8,387 nucleotides of DNA, from contig JBFELL010000127.1 of the NCBI GenBank assembly GCA_041552135.1, positions 1 through 8,387 of the forward strand, in the 5' to 3' direction. This stretch comes from SZUA-186 sp041552135 (lineage in GTDB: Bacteria > Pseudomonadota > Gammaproteobacteria > UBA9214). Positions within the stretch are counted from its first letter, which is position 1, and each line of letters begins with the position of its first letter. This document shows positions 1 through 6,785 of this stretch, piece after piece. A program made the position numbers and the translations under genes. The notes below the pieces were generated by a model. That model was not told the DNA's origin. It did no database searches and saw only the letters and a program-made list of their open reading frames with translations.

Positions 1-1717
<1,717 letters not shown>

Positions 1718-1728
1718 AGTTGTCCGCC

Positions 1729-1743
1729 GGCATCCAGGATGCC
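1729..1743. repeat. 15-bp palindrome in the rpoD 5' leader
   Basis: GGCATCC-A-GGATGCC is a perfect inverted repeat with 7-bp arms and one central base. It lies 12 bases upstream of the rpoD ATG and downstream of the predicted promoter, so it would be transcribed. In RNA it could form a short hairpin (GGCAU/AUGCC with loop CCUGG) next to the weak ribosome-binding region GGCGGA. It could instead be a protein-binding dyad or chance. The sequence shows the symmetry only. Confidence 0.45.
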
Positions 1744-1781
1744 CGTAAAAATCAGTGAAGGGGGCGAAAAATTAGCCGCAC

Positions 1782-1811
1782 AGTATAATCTAGTAAATAG
1801 TAGCGAGCCAA
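1782..1811 (-). promoter_or_regulatory. Predicted sigma70-type promoter for rpoD
   Basis: Read on the minus strand, TTGGCT (1811-1806) and TATACT (1787-1782) are separated by 18 bases. Both match the -35/-10 consensus at four to five of six positions. The local sequence is AT-rich, unlike the surrounding coding DNA. Transcription would start near 1775, giving a leader of about 58 bases that contains the 1729-1743 palindrome. An rpoD-specific promoter downstream of dnaG would let sigma70 be made independently of the operon. In E. coli extra rpoD promoters lie inside dnaG. I see no intrinsic terminator after dnaG, so readthrough is also likely. Confidence 0.55.
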
Positions 1812-1844
1812 GCCAAAAACAAGCCCCGAACGCGAAAAATCGAC

Positions 1845-3605
1845 TCAGTCATTCCCGGCCATCCGGGCCTGCAAAAGCATTTTAAGCTCCTGTTTTTCAT
1901 CATGATTGAGCAGTCTTTCGCGCTCGATGTCCAGCAGGGTGCTGATTCGGGCTTCCGCCAGCAATTGCTGGATTCGGTCGATGTGGCCGCGGAACTCGGC
2001 AGCCAGGTCCAGATCCTCGACCAGCGGGTGCCATTGCGCCAGCTTTACAAGATGGCGGCCTTCATCCCTGCCGCGCCAGTGTTCCAGCAGGGCGCCGGTG
2101 TTCAGGTTCGGCTGCTGCCACAGCAGTTCCAGCAACTCCTGCAGTAATGGGACACCGGGCAGGGTGGCCGGTTCCTGGAAGGTGATTCCGCGGATCTCGC
2201 CGGCCAGAGCGGGCTGGTGCAGCAGCATGGCAATGGCGCCGCGCACCGGGGACTCGCTGCCGGATCGAGGCGCGGCAGCTCTGGCCGGCGGCGGGGTATC
2301 CGCTACCGGCCTGTCCAGTCGGCTGGACAGGCGCGTCGGGTCGGTGCCGGCGATTTCGGCAAGTCGCTCCAGCAGTAACTGGTGGAAAATGCCGTCCGGC
2401 AGGCGTGCCAGCAGCGGACGTGCCAGGTCAACGAGGCGCGCCCGGCCGTCGATGCTGTCCAGGTCCAGCGAGTCCGACAGGTGGTCAAACAGGAAATCAG
2501 ACAGGTGGGTTGCATGTGCGACCTGCTCTTCAAAGGCCTCGCGGCCGATCTTGCGCACCAGCGTGTCGGGGTCCTCGCCCTCGGGCAGAAACAGGAAACG
2601 GGCCTCGCGACCGTCGCGCAGCACCGGCAGGGTGTTTTCCAGTGCCCGCCAGGCCGCGGCCCGTCCCGCCCGGTCGCCGTCAAAACAGAAAATGACCTCG
2701 GGCACGGTGCGGAAAATCCGCTCGAGGTGTTCCGGGGTGGTGGCCGTGCCCAGTGTGGCCACGGCATAGTTGATGTCGAACTGGGCCAGGGCAACGACAT
2801 CCATGTAGCCTTCCACCACCAGGATACGTTCCAGCTGGCGCATGGCCTTGCGGGCCTCGTACAGGCCATAGAGCTCACTGCCCTTGTGGAAAACAACCGA
2901 CTCCGGGCTGTTGAGATATTTCGGGGTGTCGTCGCCAAGCACCCGGCCGCCGAAACCGACGGTGCGGCCACGGCGGTCGTGGATCGGGAACTGGATGCGG
3001 TCGCGAAAGCGATCATAGATGCCGCTGCCATCGTTGCGCTCGATCGCCAGGCCGGTCTCCAGCAGTGCCTTGCGCCCCGACGTGTCCCTGCCAAGTGTGG
3101 TTACCAGGTTGTCCCAGCCCGGCGGCGCGAAGCCGATGCCGAAACGGGCTGCCACCTCGCCGGTCAGGCCACGCTGCCTGAGGTAGTCCACGGCGCGCTG
3201 TGCCTGGGGGTGGCTGCGCAACTGCTGCCGGTAGTAGTCGGCCACGCTGTCCAGCAGGTCATACAGCGGCCGGCTTGCGGCGGCAGCCGGGCTGTCCGCG
3301 AGCGCCTCGTGAGGCACCTCGAGGCCGGCCATATGCGCCAGCTCCTCCACGGCCTCGACGAAACCCATGTGCTCGTAATCCATCAGGAAACTGATGGCAG
3401 TGCCGTGGGCGCCGCAGCCAAAGCAGTGGTAGAACTGCTTGACCTGGCTGACGGTGAAGGAGGGGGTCTTCTCGTTGTGGAAGGGGCAGCAGGCCTTGTA
3501 TTCGCGCCCGGCCTTCTTCAGCTGCACCCGCGAGTCGATGACATCGACGATGTCGGTGCGGGTCAGCAGCTCGTCGATGAAGGTTTGCGGGATGCGACCG
3601 GCCAT
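1845..3605 (-). CDS. dnaG: DNA primase DnaG
   Basis: Synthesises the RNA primers for leading- and lagging-strand DNA replication at the fork, working with the DnaB helicase. It has 586 residues, close to the E. coli length. The N-terminal CHC2 zinc-binding domain has Cys40, His43, Cys61 and Cys64 (CCPFHNEKTPSF, then YHCFGCG), the same numbering as E. coli. The catalytic core follows with DRFRDRIQFPIHDRRGR near 198-214. The Toprim fold carries Glu265 in VVEGYMDV and Asp309/Asp311 in FCFDGDRAGR, the metal-binding acidic residues. From about residue 455 the C-terminal helical part matches the DnaB-interacting domain. The ATG at 3605 gives MAGRIPQTFIDELL, the usual primase N-terminus. Only a weak AGGG stands before it, and poor initiation of dnaG is also known in E. 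coli. It is separated from yqeY by a 202-bp repeat-filled gap, which may serve to lower its expression relative to rpsU. Confidence 0.98.
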   Translation of the reverse strand: MAGRIPQTFIDELLTRTDIVDVIDSRVQLKKAGREYKACCPFHNEKTPSFTVSQVKQFYHCFGCGAHGTAISFLMDYEHMGFVEAVEELAHMAGLEVPHEALADSPAAAASRPLYDLLDSVADYYRQQLRSHPQAQRAVDYLRQRGLTGEVAARFGIGFAPPGWDNLVTTLGRDTSGRKALLETGLAIERNDGSGIYDRFRDRIQFPIHDRRGRTVGFGGRVLGDDTPKYLNSPESVVFHKGSELYGLYEARKAMRQLERILVVEGYMDVVALAQFDINYAVATLGTATTPEHLERIFRTVPEVIFCFDGDRAGRAAAWRALENTLPVLRDGREARFLFLPEGEDPDTLVRKIGREAFEEQVAHATHLSDFLFDHLSDSLDLDSIDGRARLVDLARPLLARLPDGIFHQLLLERLAEIAGTDPTRLSSRLDRPVADTPPPARAAAPRSGSESPVRGAIAMLLHQPALAGEIRGITFQEPATLPGVPLLQELLELLWQQPNLNTGALLEHWRGRDEGRHLVKLAQWHPLVEDLDLAAEFRGHIDRIQQLLAEARISTLLDIERERLLNHDEKQELKMLLQARMAGND

Positions 3606-3651
3606 GGCCCTAGATTAAAAGGGAAATCGGCTGAATGAAAGCAACGGATCT

Positions 3652-3681
3652 GTTCACCGCAAAGACGCAAAGAATGCAAGG
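3652..3681. repeat. Dispersed CGCAAAGA-type intergenic repeat
   Basis: The stretch contains CGCAAAGA twice in tandem (3658-3665 and 3666-3673), followed by a diverged third unit, ATGCAAGG (3674-3681), and is preceded by GTTCAC. I recognise this 'TTCACCGCAAAGACGCAAAG' type of element from memory as a common dispersed intergenic repeat in proteobacteria. It often gives spurious reading frames containing LCG or LCGE, as it does here on the minus strand. The flanking DNA (CAAGG-AAAAA-CAAGG, 3677-3691) is A-rich on plus and so U-rich in the operon transcript. No function is evident. Confidence 0.6.
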
Positions 3682-3710
3682 AAAAACAAGGAGACAAATA
3701 AGAGCTGGCT

Positions 3711-3797
3711 GTAGGTCGGATCAGGTCAAGGGCCGTCATCCGACGACATCGCAATATCAATGTCGGATTACGGTGCTACGCACCTAATCCGACCTAC
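3711..3797. repeat. 87-bp nested-palindrome repeat (copy A) between yqeY and dnaG
   Basis: The element is bounded by terminal inverted repeats, GTAGGTCGGAT (3711-3721) and ATCCGACCTAC (3787-3797). These are perfect over 11 bp and 15/16 when extended inward (GGTCGGATYAGGT). Two internal arms, ATCCGAC (3738-3744) and GTCGGAT (3762-3768), make a set of four mutually complementary arms. They can pair as two adjacent hairpins (arms 1-2 and 3-4) or as one long nested structure (1-4 around 2-3). It resembles the GTAGGTCGGATTA palindromic repeats scattered through many gammaproteobacterial genomes, a REP/BIME- or MITE-like family. It begins 11 bases past the yqeY stop. A shorter, decayed relative is present at 5629-5688. 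Confidence 0.75.
3762..3793 (-). promoter_or_regulatory. Strong stem-loop after yqeY, possible attenuator or processing site
   Basis: GTCGGATTA (3762-3770) pairs perfectly with TAATCCGAC (3785-3793). Inside that, GGTGC (3772-3776) pairs with GCACC (3780-3784) around a TAC loop, leaving one unpaired C. On the operon transcript this hairpin lies 14 bases after the yqeY stop and upstream of dnaG. E. coli has an attenuating terminator between rpsU and dnaG in the comparable place. No U-run follows directly, so a simple intrinsic terminator is unlikely. Attenuation, RNase processing or 3'-end protection are inferences. Confidence 0.4.
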
Positions 3798-3807
3798 TGA
3801 CTGCGGG

Positions 3808-4254
3808 TTACTGGCTCAGCCGGGCCTTGATCAGGGCGCTGACGGCGCCCATGTCGGCACGACCCTGCAGCTTCGGCTTGAGCTGACCCATGACCTTGCC
3901 CATGTCTTTCATGGACGCGGCGCCGGTCTGTTCCATGGCGGCATCGATCAGGCCGTTGATCTCGGCTTCGCCGAGCTGTTCGGGGAGGTATTCCTGGATC
4001 AGCGCCAGTTCGGCCTTTTCCTGCGCGGCGAGGTCGTCGCGACCGGCCTGCTCGAACTGGCTGATAGACTCGCGGCGCTGCTTGCACATCTTGTCGAGGA
4101 CGACGAGGACCTGCGTGTCATCCAGTTCGATGCGCTCATCGACCTCGCGCTGCTTGATCGCGGCGGTGATCAGCCGGATGGTCGCCAGGCGCGGCTTGTC
4201 CTTTGCCCGCATGGCATCCTTGACGTCCTGCAGAATGCGCTCCTTGAGGGACAT
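3808..4254 (-). CDS. yqeY: GatB/YqeY domain protein
   Basis: This 148-residue cytoplasmic protein consists of a single YqeY domain. The N-terminus MSLKERILQDVKDAMRAKDK, the segment LATIRLITAAIKQREVDER, the middle RRESISQFEQAGRDDLAAQE and the C-terminal KDMGKVMGQLKPKLQGRADM are all typical of the family. The domain is related to the tRNA-binding tail of GatB, the amidotransferase subunit that converts Glu-tRNA(Gln) to Gln-tRNA(Gln). The free-standing protein has no firmly established role. It starts 19 bases after the rpsU stop, so the two are almost certainly co-transcribed. The spacer is C- and pyrimidine-rich on the mRNA and has no Shine-Dalgarno sequence, so translation may depend on coupling to rpsU. 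This gene sits between rpsU and dnaG in many gammaproteobacteria but not in E. coli. Confidence 0.93.
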   Translation of the reverse strand: MSLKERILQDVKDAMRAKDKPRLATIRLITAAIKQREVDERIELDDTQVLVVLDKMCKQRRESISQFEQAGRDDLAAQEKAELALIQEYLPEQLGEAEINGLIDAAMEQTGAASMKDMGKVMGQLKPKLQGRADMGAVSALIKARLSQ

Positions 4255-4273
4255 GGGGAAGCCGGGTGGGGGG

Positions 4274-4489
4274 TCAGTAGAGGCGGACGCGGCGGGCCAG
4301 TTCGCGTGAAACCTTCTTCTGGGTGCGTTTCACGGCGGCTGCCATCTTGCGCTTGCGTTCCTGCGTGGGCTTCTCGTAGAACTCGCGGCGGCGCACCTCG
4401 GAGAGGATGCCGGCCTTTTCGCAGGAGCGCTTGAAACGGCGCAGGGCAATTTCAAACGGCTCGTTTTCTTTTACACGGACACTGGGCAT
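4274..4489 (-). CDS. rpsU: 30S ribosomal protein S21
   Basis: Small, very basic subunit protein near the 3' end of 16S rRNA, involved in mRNA selection during translation initiation. The 71 residues (MPSVRVKENEPFEIALRRFK to ELARRVRLY) match the standard gammaproteobacterial S21 in length and sequence, including KRSCEKAG and RREFYEKPT, with a Lys/Arg-rich C-terminal half. The ATG at 4489-4487 is chosen because it gives the canonical MPSVRV start. The frame is open further upstream, but that extension overlaps the promoter. Only a weak GGA precedes the start. It is the first gene of the rpsU-yqeY-dnaG-rpoD operon and diverges from tsaD, as in E. coli. Confidence 0.97.
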   Translation of the reverse strand: MPSVRVKENEPFEIALRRFKRSCEKAGILSEVRRREFYEKPTQERKRKMAAAVKRTQKKVSRELARRVRLY

Positions 4490-4532
4490 AAAAATTCCAA
4501 ATAAAATCACAGTCTTGTTTAGCGGGCTGCGA

Positions 4533-4561
4533 ATTGTATACAGCTCACCGGAAAAAGGCAA
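4533..4561 (-). promoter_or_regulatory. Predicted promoter of the rpsU-yqeY-dnaG operon
   Basis: On the minus strand, TTGCCT (4561-4556) and TACAAT (4538-4533) are exactly 17 bases apart. They match consensus at four and five of six positions. Transcription would begin near 4526, leaving a leader of about 37 bases before the rpsU ATG. An imperfect dyad, CTG...CAG, at 4527-4543 overlaps the -10 region. The region between the divergent rpsU and tsaD starts (113 bp) must hold both promoters, and no other equally good rpsU promoter is seen. Confidence 0.55.
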
Positions 4562-4568
4562 AATTTCC

Positions 4569-4596
4569 TTGTGTAACAGCAGGCGTCGGCGATAAT
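4569..4596 (+). promoter_or_regulatory. Weak candidate promoter for tsaD
   Basis: GATAAT at 4591-4596 matches the -10 consensus at five of six positions. TTGTGT at 4569-4574 is a poor -35 with a 16-base spacer. The start of transcription would fall at about 4603, the A of the tsaD ATG, implying a leaderless message. That agrees with the lack of a Shine-Dalgarno sequence before tsaD. An alternative -10, TATACA, at 4537-4542 with TTGTTT upstream is about as weak. Confidence 0.3.
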
Positions 4597-4602
4597 CCCG
4601 GT

Positions 4603-5616
4603 ATGCGCGTGCTTGGCATCGAAACTTCCTGTGATGAGACCGGTGTTGCCCTCTATGACGGCGAGCGGGGCCTGCTGGCCCATGCCCTGTACAGCCAGGT
4701 CGGGCTGCATGCCCGCTATGGTGGCGTGGTGCCGGAGCTGGCATCCCGGGACCACGTTCGCAAGTTGTTGCCGCTGGTGGAAAAAGTGCTGGATGAGGCC
4801 GGGGTGGATGCGTCCGGTATCGACGGCGTTGCCTACACGGCCGGGCCGGGGCTGATCGGCGCCCTGCTGGTCGGTGCCATGACCGGCCGCAGCCTGGCCT
4901 GGACGTGGGGTGTGCCCTCGGTGGCCATTCACCATATGGAAGGGCACCTGCTGGCGCCCATGCTGGAAGCGCATGCGCCGGCCTTCCCGTTTCTGGCCCT
5001 GCTGGTTTCCGGCGGCCACAGCATGATCGTGCAGGTCGACGGAGTAGGGCGCTACCGGGTGCTGGGGGACACGGTGGATGACGCGGTTGGTGAGGCCTTC
5101 GACAAGACGGCCAAGCTGCTCGGCCTGCCCTATCCGGGTGGTCCGGCGCTGGCGGAGCTGGCGCAGCAAGGAGACCCCGGGCGTTTCGATTTCCCGAGGC
5201 CCATGGTGGACCGGCCCGGTCTCGATTTCAGCTTCAGCGGCCTCAAGACCTTTGCCCTCAACACCTGGCGGCAGTGCGGCCAGACCGACCGCGACCGGGT
5301 GGATATTGCGCGCGCCTTCGAGGACGCCGTGGTCGATACCATGGCGATCAAGTGCCGCCGGGCCATCCGCCAGGTCGGGGTGAAACGGCTGGTGATCGCC
5401 GGCGGGGTGGGGGCAAACCTGCGACTGCGGGCGCGCCTGGCGGACCTGATGGAGGCGGAAGAGGGCCAGGTTTTCTACCCGCGGCCGGCTTTCTGCACCG
5501 ACAATGGCGCAATGATTGCCTATGCCGGCTGGCAGCGGCTGCGGGCCGGGCAGTCCGAGGGGCTGACGGTCAGGGCCAATCCGCGCTGGTCACTGGAGGA
5601 GCTGGAGCCGGCTTGA
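4603..5616 (+). CDS. tsaD: tRNA N6-threonylcarbamoyladenosine transferase subunit TsaD
   Basis: Transfers the threonylcarbamoyl group from TC-AMP to A37 of ANN-decoding tRNAs to make t6A, acting in the cytoplasm with TsaB and TsaE. It has 337 residues, the same length as E. coli TsaD (formerly YgjD/Gcp). The ASKHA nucleotide-binding fold starts with LGIETSCDETGVALY. Metal ligands His111 and His115 lie in IHHMEGHLLAP and Asp300 in FCTDNGAMIAY, all at the E. coli numbering. LVSGGHS (134-140), GEAFDKTAKLLGL (163-175), FSGLKT and IAGGVGANLRLR (265-276) are further family signatures. The ATG at 4603 is used because it gives the canonical MRVLGIETS. A TTG-initiated extension of 23 residues is possible but lies across the rpsU promoter. 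No Shine-Dalgarno sequence precedes it. It is divergent from rpsU and convergent with plsY, and is transcribed alone. Confidence 0.98.
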   Translation: MRVLGIETSCDETGVALYDGERGLLAHALYSQVGLHARYGGVVPELASRDHVRKLLPLVEKVLDEAGVDASGIDGVAYTAGPGLIGALLVGAMTGRSLAWTWGVPSVAIHHMEGHLLAPMLEAHAPAFPFLALLVSGGHSMIVQVDGVGRYRVLGDTVDDAVGEAFDKTAKLLGLPYPGGPALAELAQQGDPGRFDFPRPMVDRPGLDFSFSGLKTFALNTWRQCGQTDRDRVDIARAFEDAVVDTMAIKCRRAIRQVGVKRLVIAGGVGANLRLRARLADLMEAEEGQVFYPRPAFCTDNGAMIAYAGWQRLRAGQSEGLTVRANPRWSLEELEPA

Positions 5617-5628
5617 TCGCCAGGCCAT

Positions 5629-5688
5629 GGCTGTCATCCGATGTATCAGGAAAACGCTCGGGTTACGGTGCTGCGTACCTAACCTACA
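5629..5688. repeat. Decayed copy B of the palindromic repeat, tsaD-plsY gap
   Basis: GGCTGTCATCCGATG (5629-5643) matches copy A at 3731-3745 in 13 of 15 positions. The second half, TTACGGTGCTGCGTACCTAA (5663-5682), matches the hairpin of copy A with a few changes. The stem GGTTA (5661-5665)/TAACC (5680-5684) and the inner GGTGC/GTACC are kept. Relative to copy A about five bases (the CCGA part of the right arm) are missing before CTAC, and the outer left arm is absent. It starts 12 bases after the tsaD stop. Confidence 0.6.
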
Positions 5689-5692
5689 GGGA

Positions 5693-5731
5693 CCTGGACC
5701 GGCGTAATCGCCAGCCCGCTGCCGGTCCGGG
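5693..5731. terminator. Stem-loop between convergent tsaD and plsY, likely bidirectional terminator
   Basis: CCTGGACCGGC (5693-5703) pairs with GCCGGTCCGGG (5721-5731) over 11 bp with a single T-G wobble, around a 17-base loop. It ends immediately next to the plsY stop codon at 5732-5734 and sits 76 bases past the tsaD stop. Convergent genes commonly share one such hairpin. Neither side has a clear run of T, so the structure is certain but the termination role is inferred. Confidence 0.5.
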
Positions 5732-6337
5732 CTATTGCTGTTCCCTATTCGAGCCCTGGCCGATCCTGCCTTCCTGTCCGCTGAGCAGGTCTCTGATATT
5801 GCTGCGGTGACGCCAGAACAGCATCACGGTGATGATGACGGTCACATAGACGAAGGCCATTTCGGGCTGCAGGCGCCAGAACAGCACCGGTGCCAGTAGC
5901 ATGGCCGTGAGGGCGGACAGGGAGGAAATGCGAAACAGCAGCGCCATGACAATCCAGATGGCGGTCACCGCCAGCCCGGTCTGCCAGTGCAGGCCGAAGA
6001 AGACGCCCAGCGCTGTCGCCACCCCCTTGCCGCCCTGGAAACCGAAAAACACCGGGTAGAGGTGGCCGAGAAATGCCGCCAGTGCGGTGACGGCCTGGAC
6101 TTCCGGGCCGGCGTGCAGGGCCCTGGCAATCAGCACCGGTAGCAGTCCCTTCAGCATGTCACCGGCCAGCGTCAGGATGGCGGCCTTCTTGCCGCCGAGC
6201 CGCAGCACATTGGTGGTGCCGGGATTGCGCGAACCCTCGGTACGCGGATCCGGCAGGCCCATGAGTTTGCAGACCACGATCGCGGCCGAGATCGAACCGA
6301 ACAGGTAACCGCCAAGAATCAGAAGAATGTCAGTCAT
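5732..6337 (-). CDS. plsY: Acyl-phosphate:glycerol-3-phosphate acyltransferase PlsY
   Basis: Inner-membrane enzyme that transfers an acyl group from acyl-phosphate (made by PlsX) to glycerol-3-phosphate, giving lysophosphatidic acid, the first step of phospholipid synthesis. The protein has 201 residues with several hydrophobic membrane segments (for example ILLILGGYLFGSISAAIVV and LAVTAIWIVMALLF). The three conserved loops are present: GSISAA, then SRNPGTTNVLRLGGKKAA with the glycerol-phosphate-binding Asn-Pro-Gly, then GHLYPVFFGFQGGKGVAT. The loop reads GSRNPGTTN where E. coli has GSGNPGATN. The ATG at 6337 (MTDILLILGG) is preferred. A TTG three codons upstream is possible, and neither has a Shine-Dalgarno sequence. 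It is divergent from folB, as in E. coli. Confidence 0.96.
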   Translation of the reverse strand: MTDILLILGGYLFGSISAAIVVCKLMGLPDPRTEGSRNPGTTNVLRLGGKKAAILTLAGDMLKGLLPVLIARALHAGPEVQAVTALAAFLGHLYPVFFGFQGGKGVATALGVFFGLHWQTGLAVTAIWIVMALLFRISSLSALTAMLLAPVLFWRLQPEMAFVYVTVIITVMLFWRHRSNIRDLLSGQEGRIGQGSNREQQ

Positions 6338-6345
6338 GGTGGCCA

Positions 6346-6374
6346 ATTGGAATCGTAAAGCCGCCAGAGGTCAA
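6346..6374 (-). promoter_or_regulatory. Weak candidate promoter for plsY
   Basis: On the minus strand, TTGACC (6374-6369, five of six) and TCCAAT (6351-6346, four of six) are 17 bases apart. Initiation would fall at about 6339, two bases before the plsY ATG. The -35 is good and the -10 is poor. No better site is seen in this 80-bp divergent gap. Confidence 0.3.
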
Positions 6375-6380
6375 GCCGGC

Positions 6381-6409
6381 TGGCCAATGTCGTGCCAAGG
6401 CACTATATT
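6381..6409 (+). promoter_or_regulatory. Candidate promoter for folB-folK-methyltransferase operon
   Basis: TATATT (6404-6409) matches the -10 consensus at five of six positions. TGGCCA (6381-6386) matches the -35 at four of six, with a 17-base spacer. The predicted start of transcription near 6416 leaves two or fewer bases before the folB ATG at 6418. No Shine-Dalgarno sequence is present, so a leaderless message is suggested. The -35 hexamer lies within one of two TGGCCAAT direct repeats in this gap. Confidence 0.4.
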
Positions 6410-6417
6410 GGCGCTCC

Positions 6418-6780
6418 ATGGCTACAGACACCATTTTCATCAGCGATCTGCGGATCGAGACCATCATTGGTATCTATGACTGGGAGCGTAAAGTCAGGCA
6501 GACCATCAGCCTGGACCTGGAGATGGCGACCGACATCCGCAAGGCAGCGGCCTCCGACAGTATCGAGGACACGCTGAACTACAAGGCGGTCGCAAAGCGT
6601 CTGATCGCCTTCGTTGGCGACAGCGAGTTCCAGCTGGTGGAGACACTGGCGGAACGTATTGCCGGCATCGTTACGCAGGAGTTCGGGGTTTCCTGGCTGC
6701 GACTGAAACTGCACAAGCCCGGCGCGCTGCGCGGCTCGCGTGACGTCGGGGTGATGATCGAACGCGGCAGTCGCGGGTAA
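6418..6780 (+). CDS. folB: Dihydroneopterin aldolase FolB
   Basis: Cleaves 7,8-dihydroneopterin to 6-hydroxymethyl-7,8-dihydropterin and glycolaldehyde in folate synthesis, and acts as a homo-octamer. The 120 residues match the family length. Active-site residues are visible: Glu23 in IGIYDWERK, Tyr55 in TLNYKAVAKR, the pterin-anchoring Glu75 in LVETLAERIA, and the catalytic Lys100 in LRLKLHKPGALRGSRDVGV. The ATG at 6418 gives the standard MATDTIFISDLRIET start. folK begins five bases after its stop and makes the next enzyme of the pathway, so the two are co-transcribed. It is divergent from plsY. Confidence 0.96.
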   Translation: MATDTIFISDLRIETIIGIYDWERKVRQTISLDLEMATDIRKAAASDSIEDTLNYKAVAKRLIAFVGDSEFQLVETLAERIAGIVTQEFGVSWLRLKLHKPGALRGSRDVGVMIERGSRG

Positions 6781-6785
6781 CGCCC

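Noticed and set aside
1784..1789. Perfect TATAAT on the plus strand in the dnaG-rpoD gap
   Set aside because: No plausible -35 lies 15-19 bases upstream and no plus-strand gene follows. It overlaps the minus-strand -10, which has a fitting -35.
1812..1847. T-rich stretches after dnaG as an intrinsic terminator
   Set aside because: The two T5 runs on the minus strand have no GC-rich stem directly before them, so a terminator is not supported.
2382..3638. 418-codon open frame on the plus strand
   Set aside because: It is antisense to dnaG, whose catalytic and zinc-binding residues are all in place; it is a codon-bias shadow.
3563..3760. 65-codon minus-strand frame across the yqeY-dnaG gap
   Set aside because: It is made largely of the dispersed CGCAAAGA repeat (giving SLHSLRLCGE) plus dnaG antiphase sequence. 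This kind of peptide is a known artefact of that repeat.
4534..4602. TTG-initiated 23-residue N-terminal extension of TsaD
   Set aside because: It overlaps the rpsU promoter and precedes the canonical MRVLGIETS start, which gives the exact E. coli length and residue numbering.
4490..4744. Upstream extension of the rpsU frame into tsaD
   Set aside because: It is open only by chance. S21 is a 71-residue protein starting MPSVRV, and the extension covers both promoters and tsaD coding sequence.
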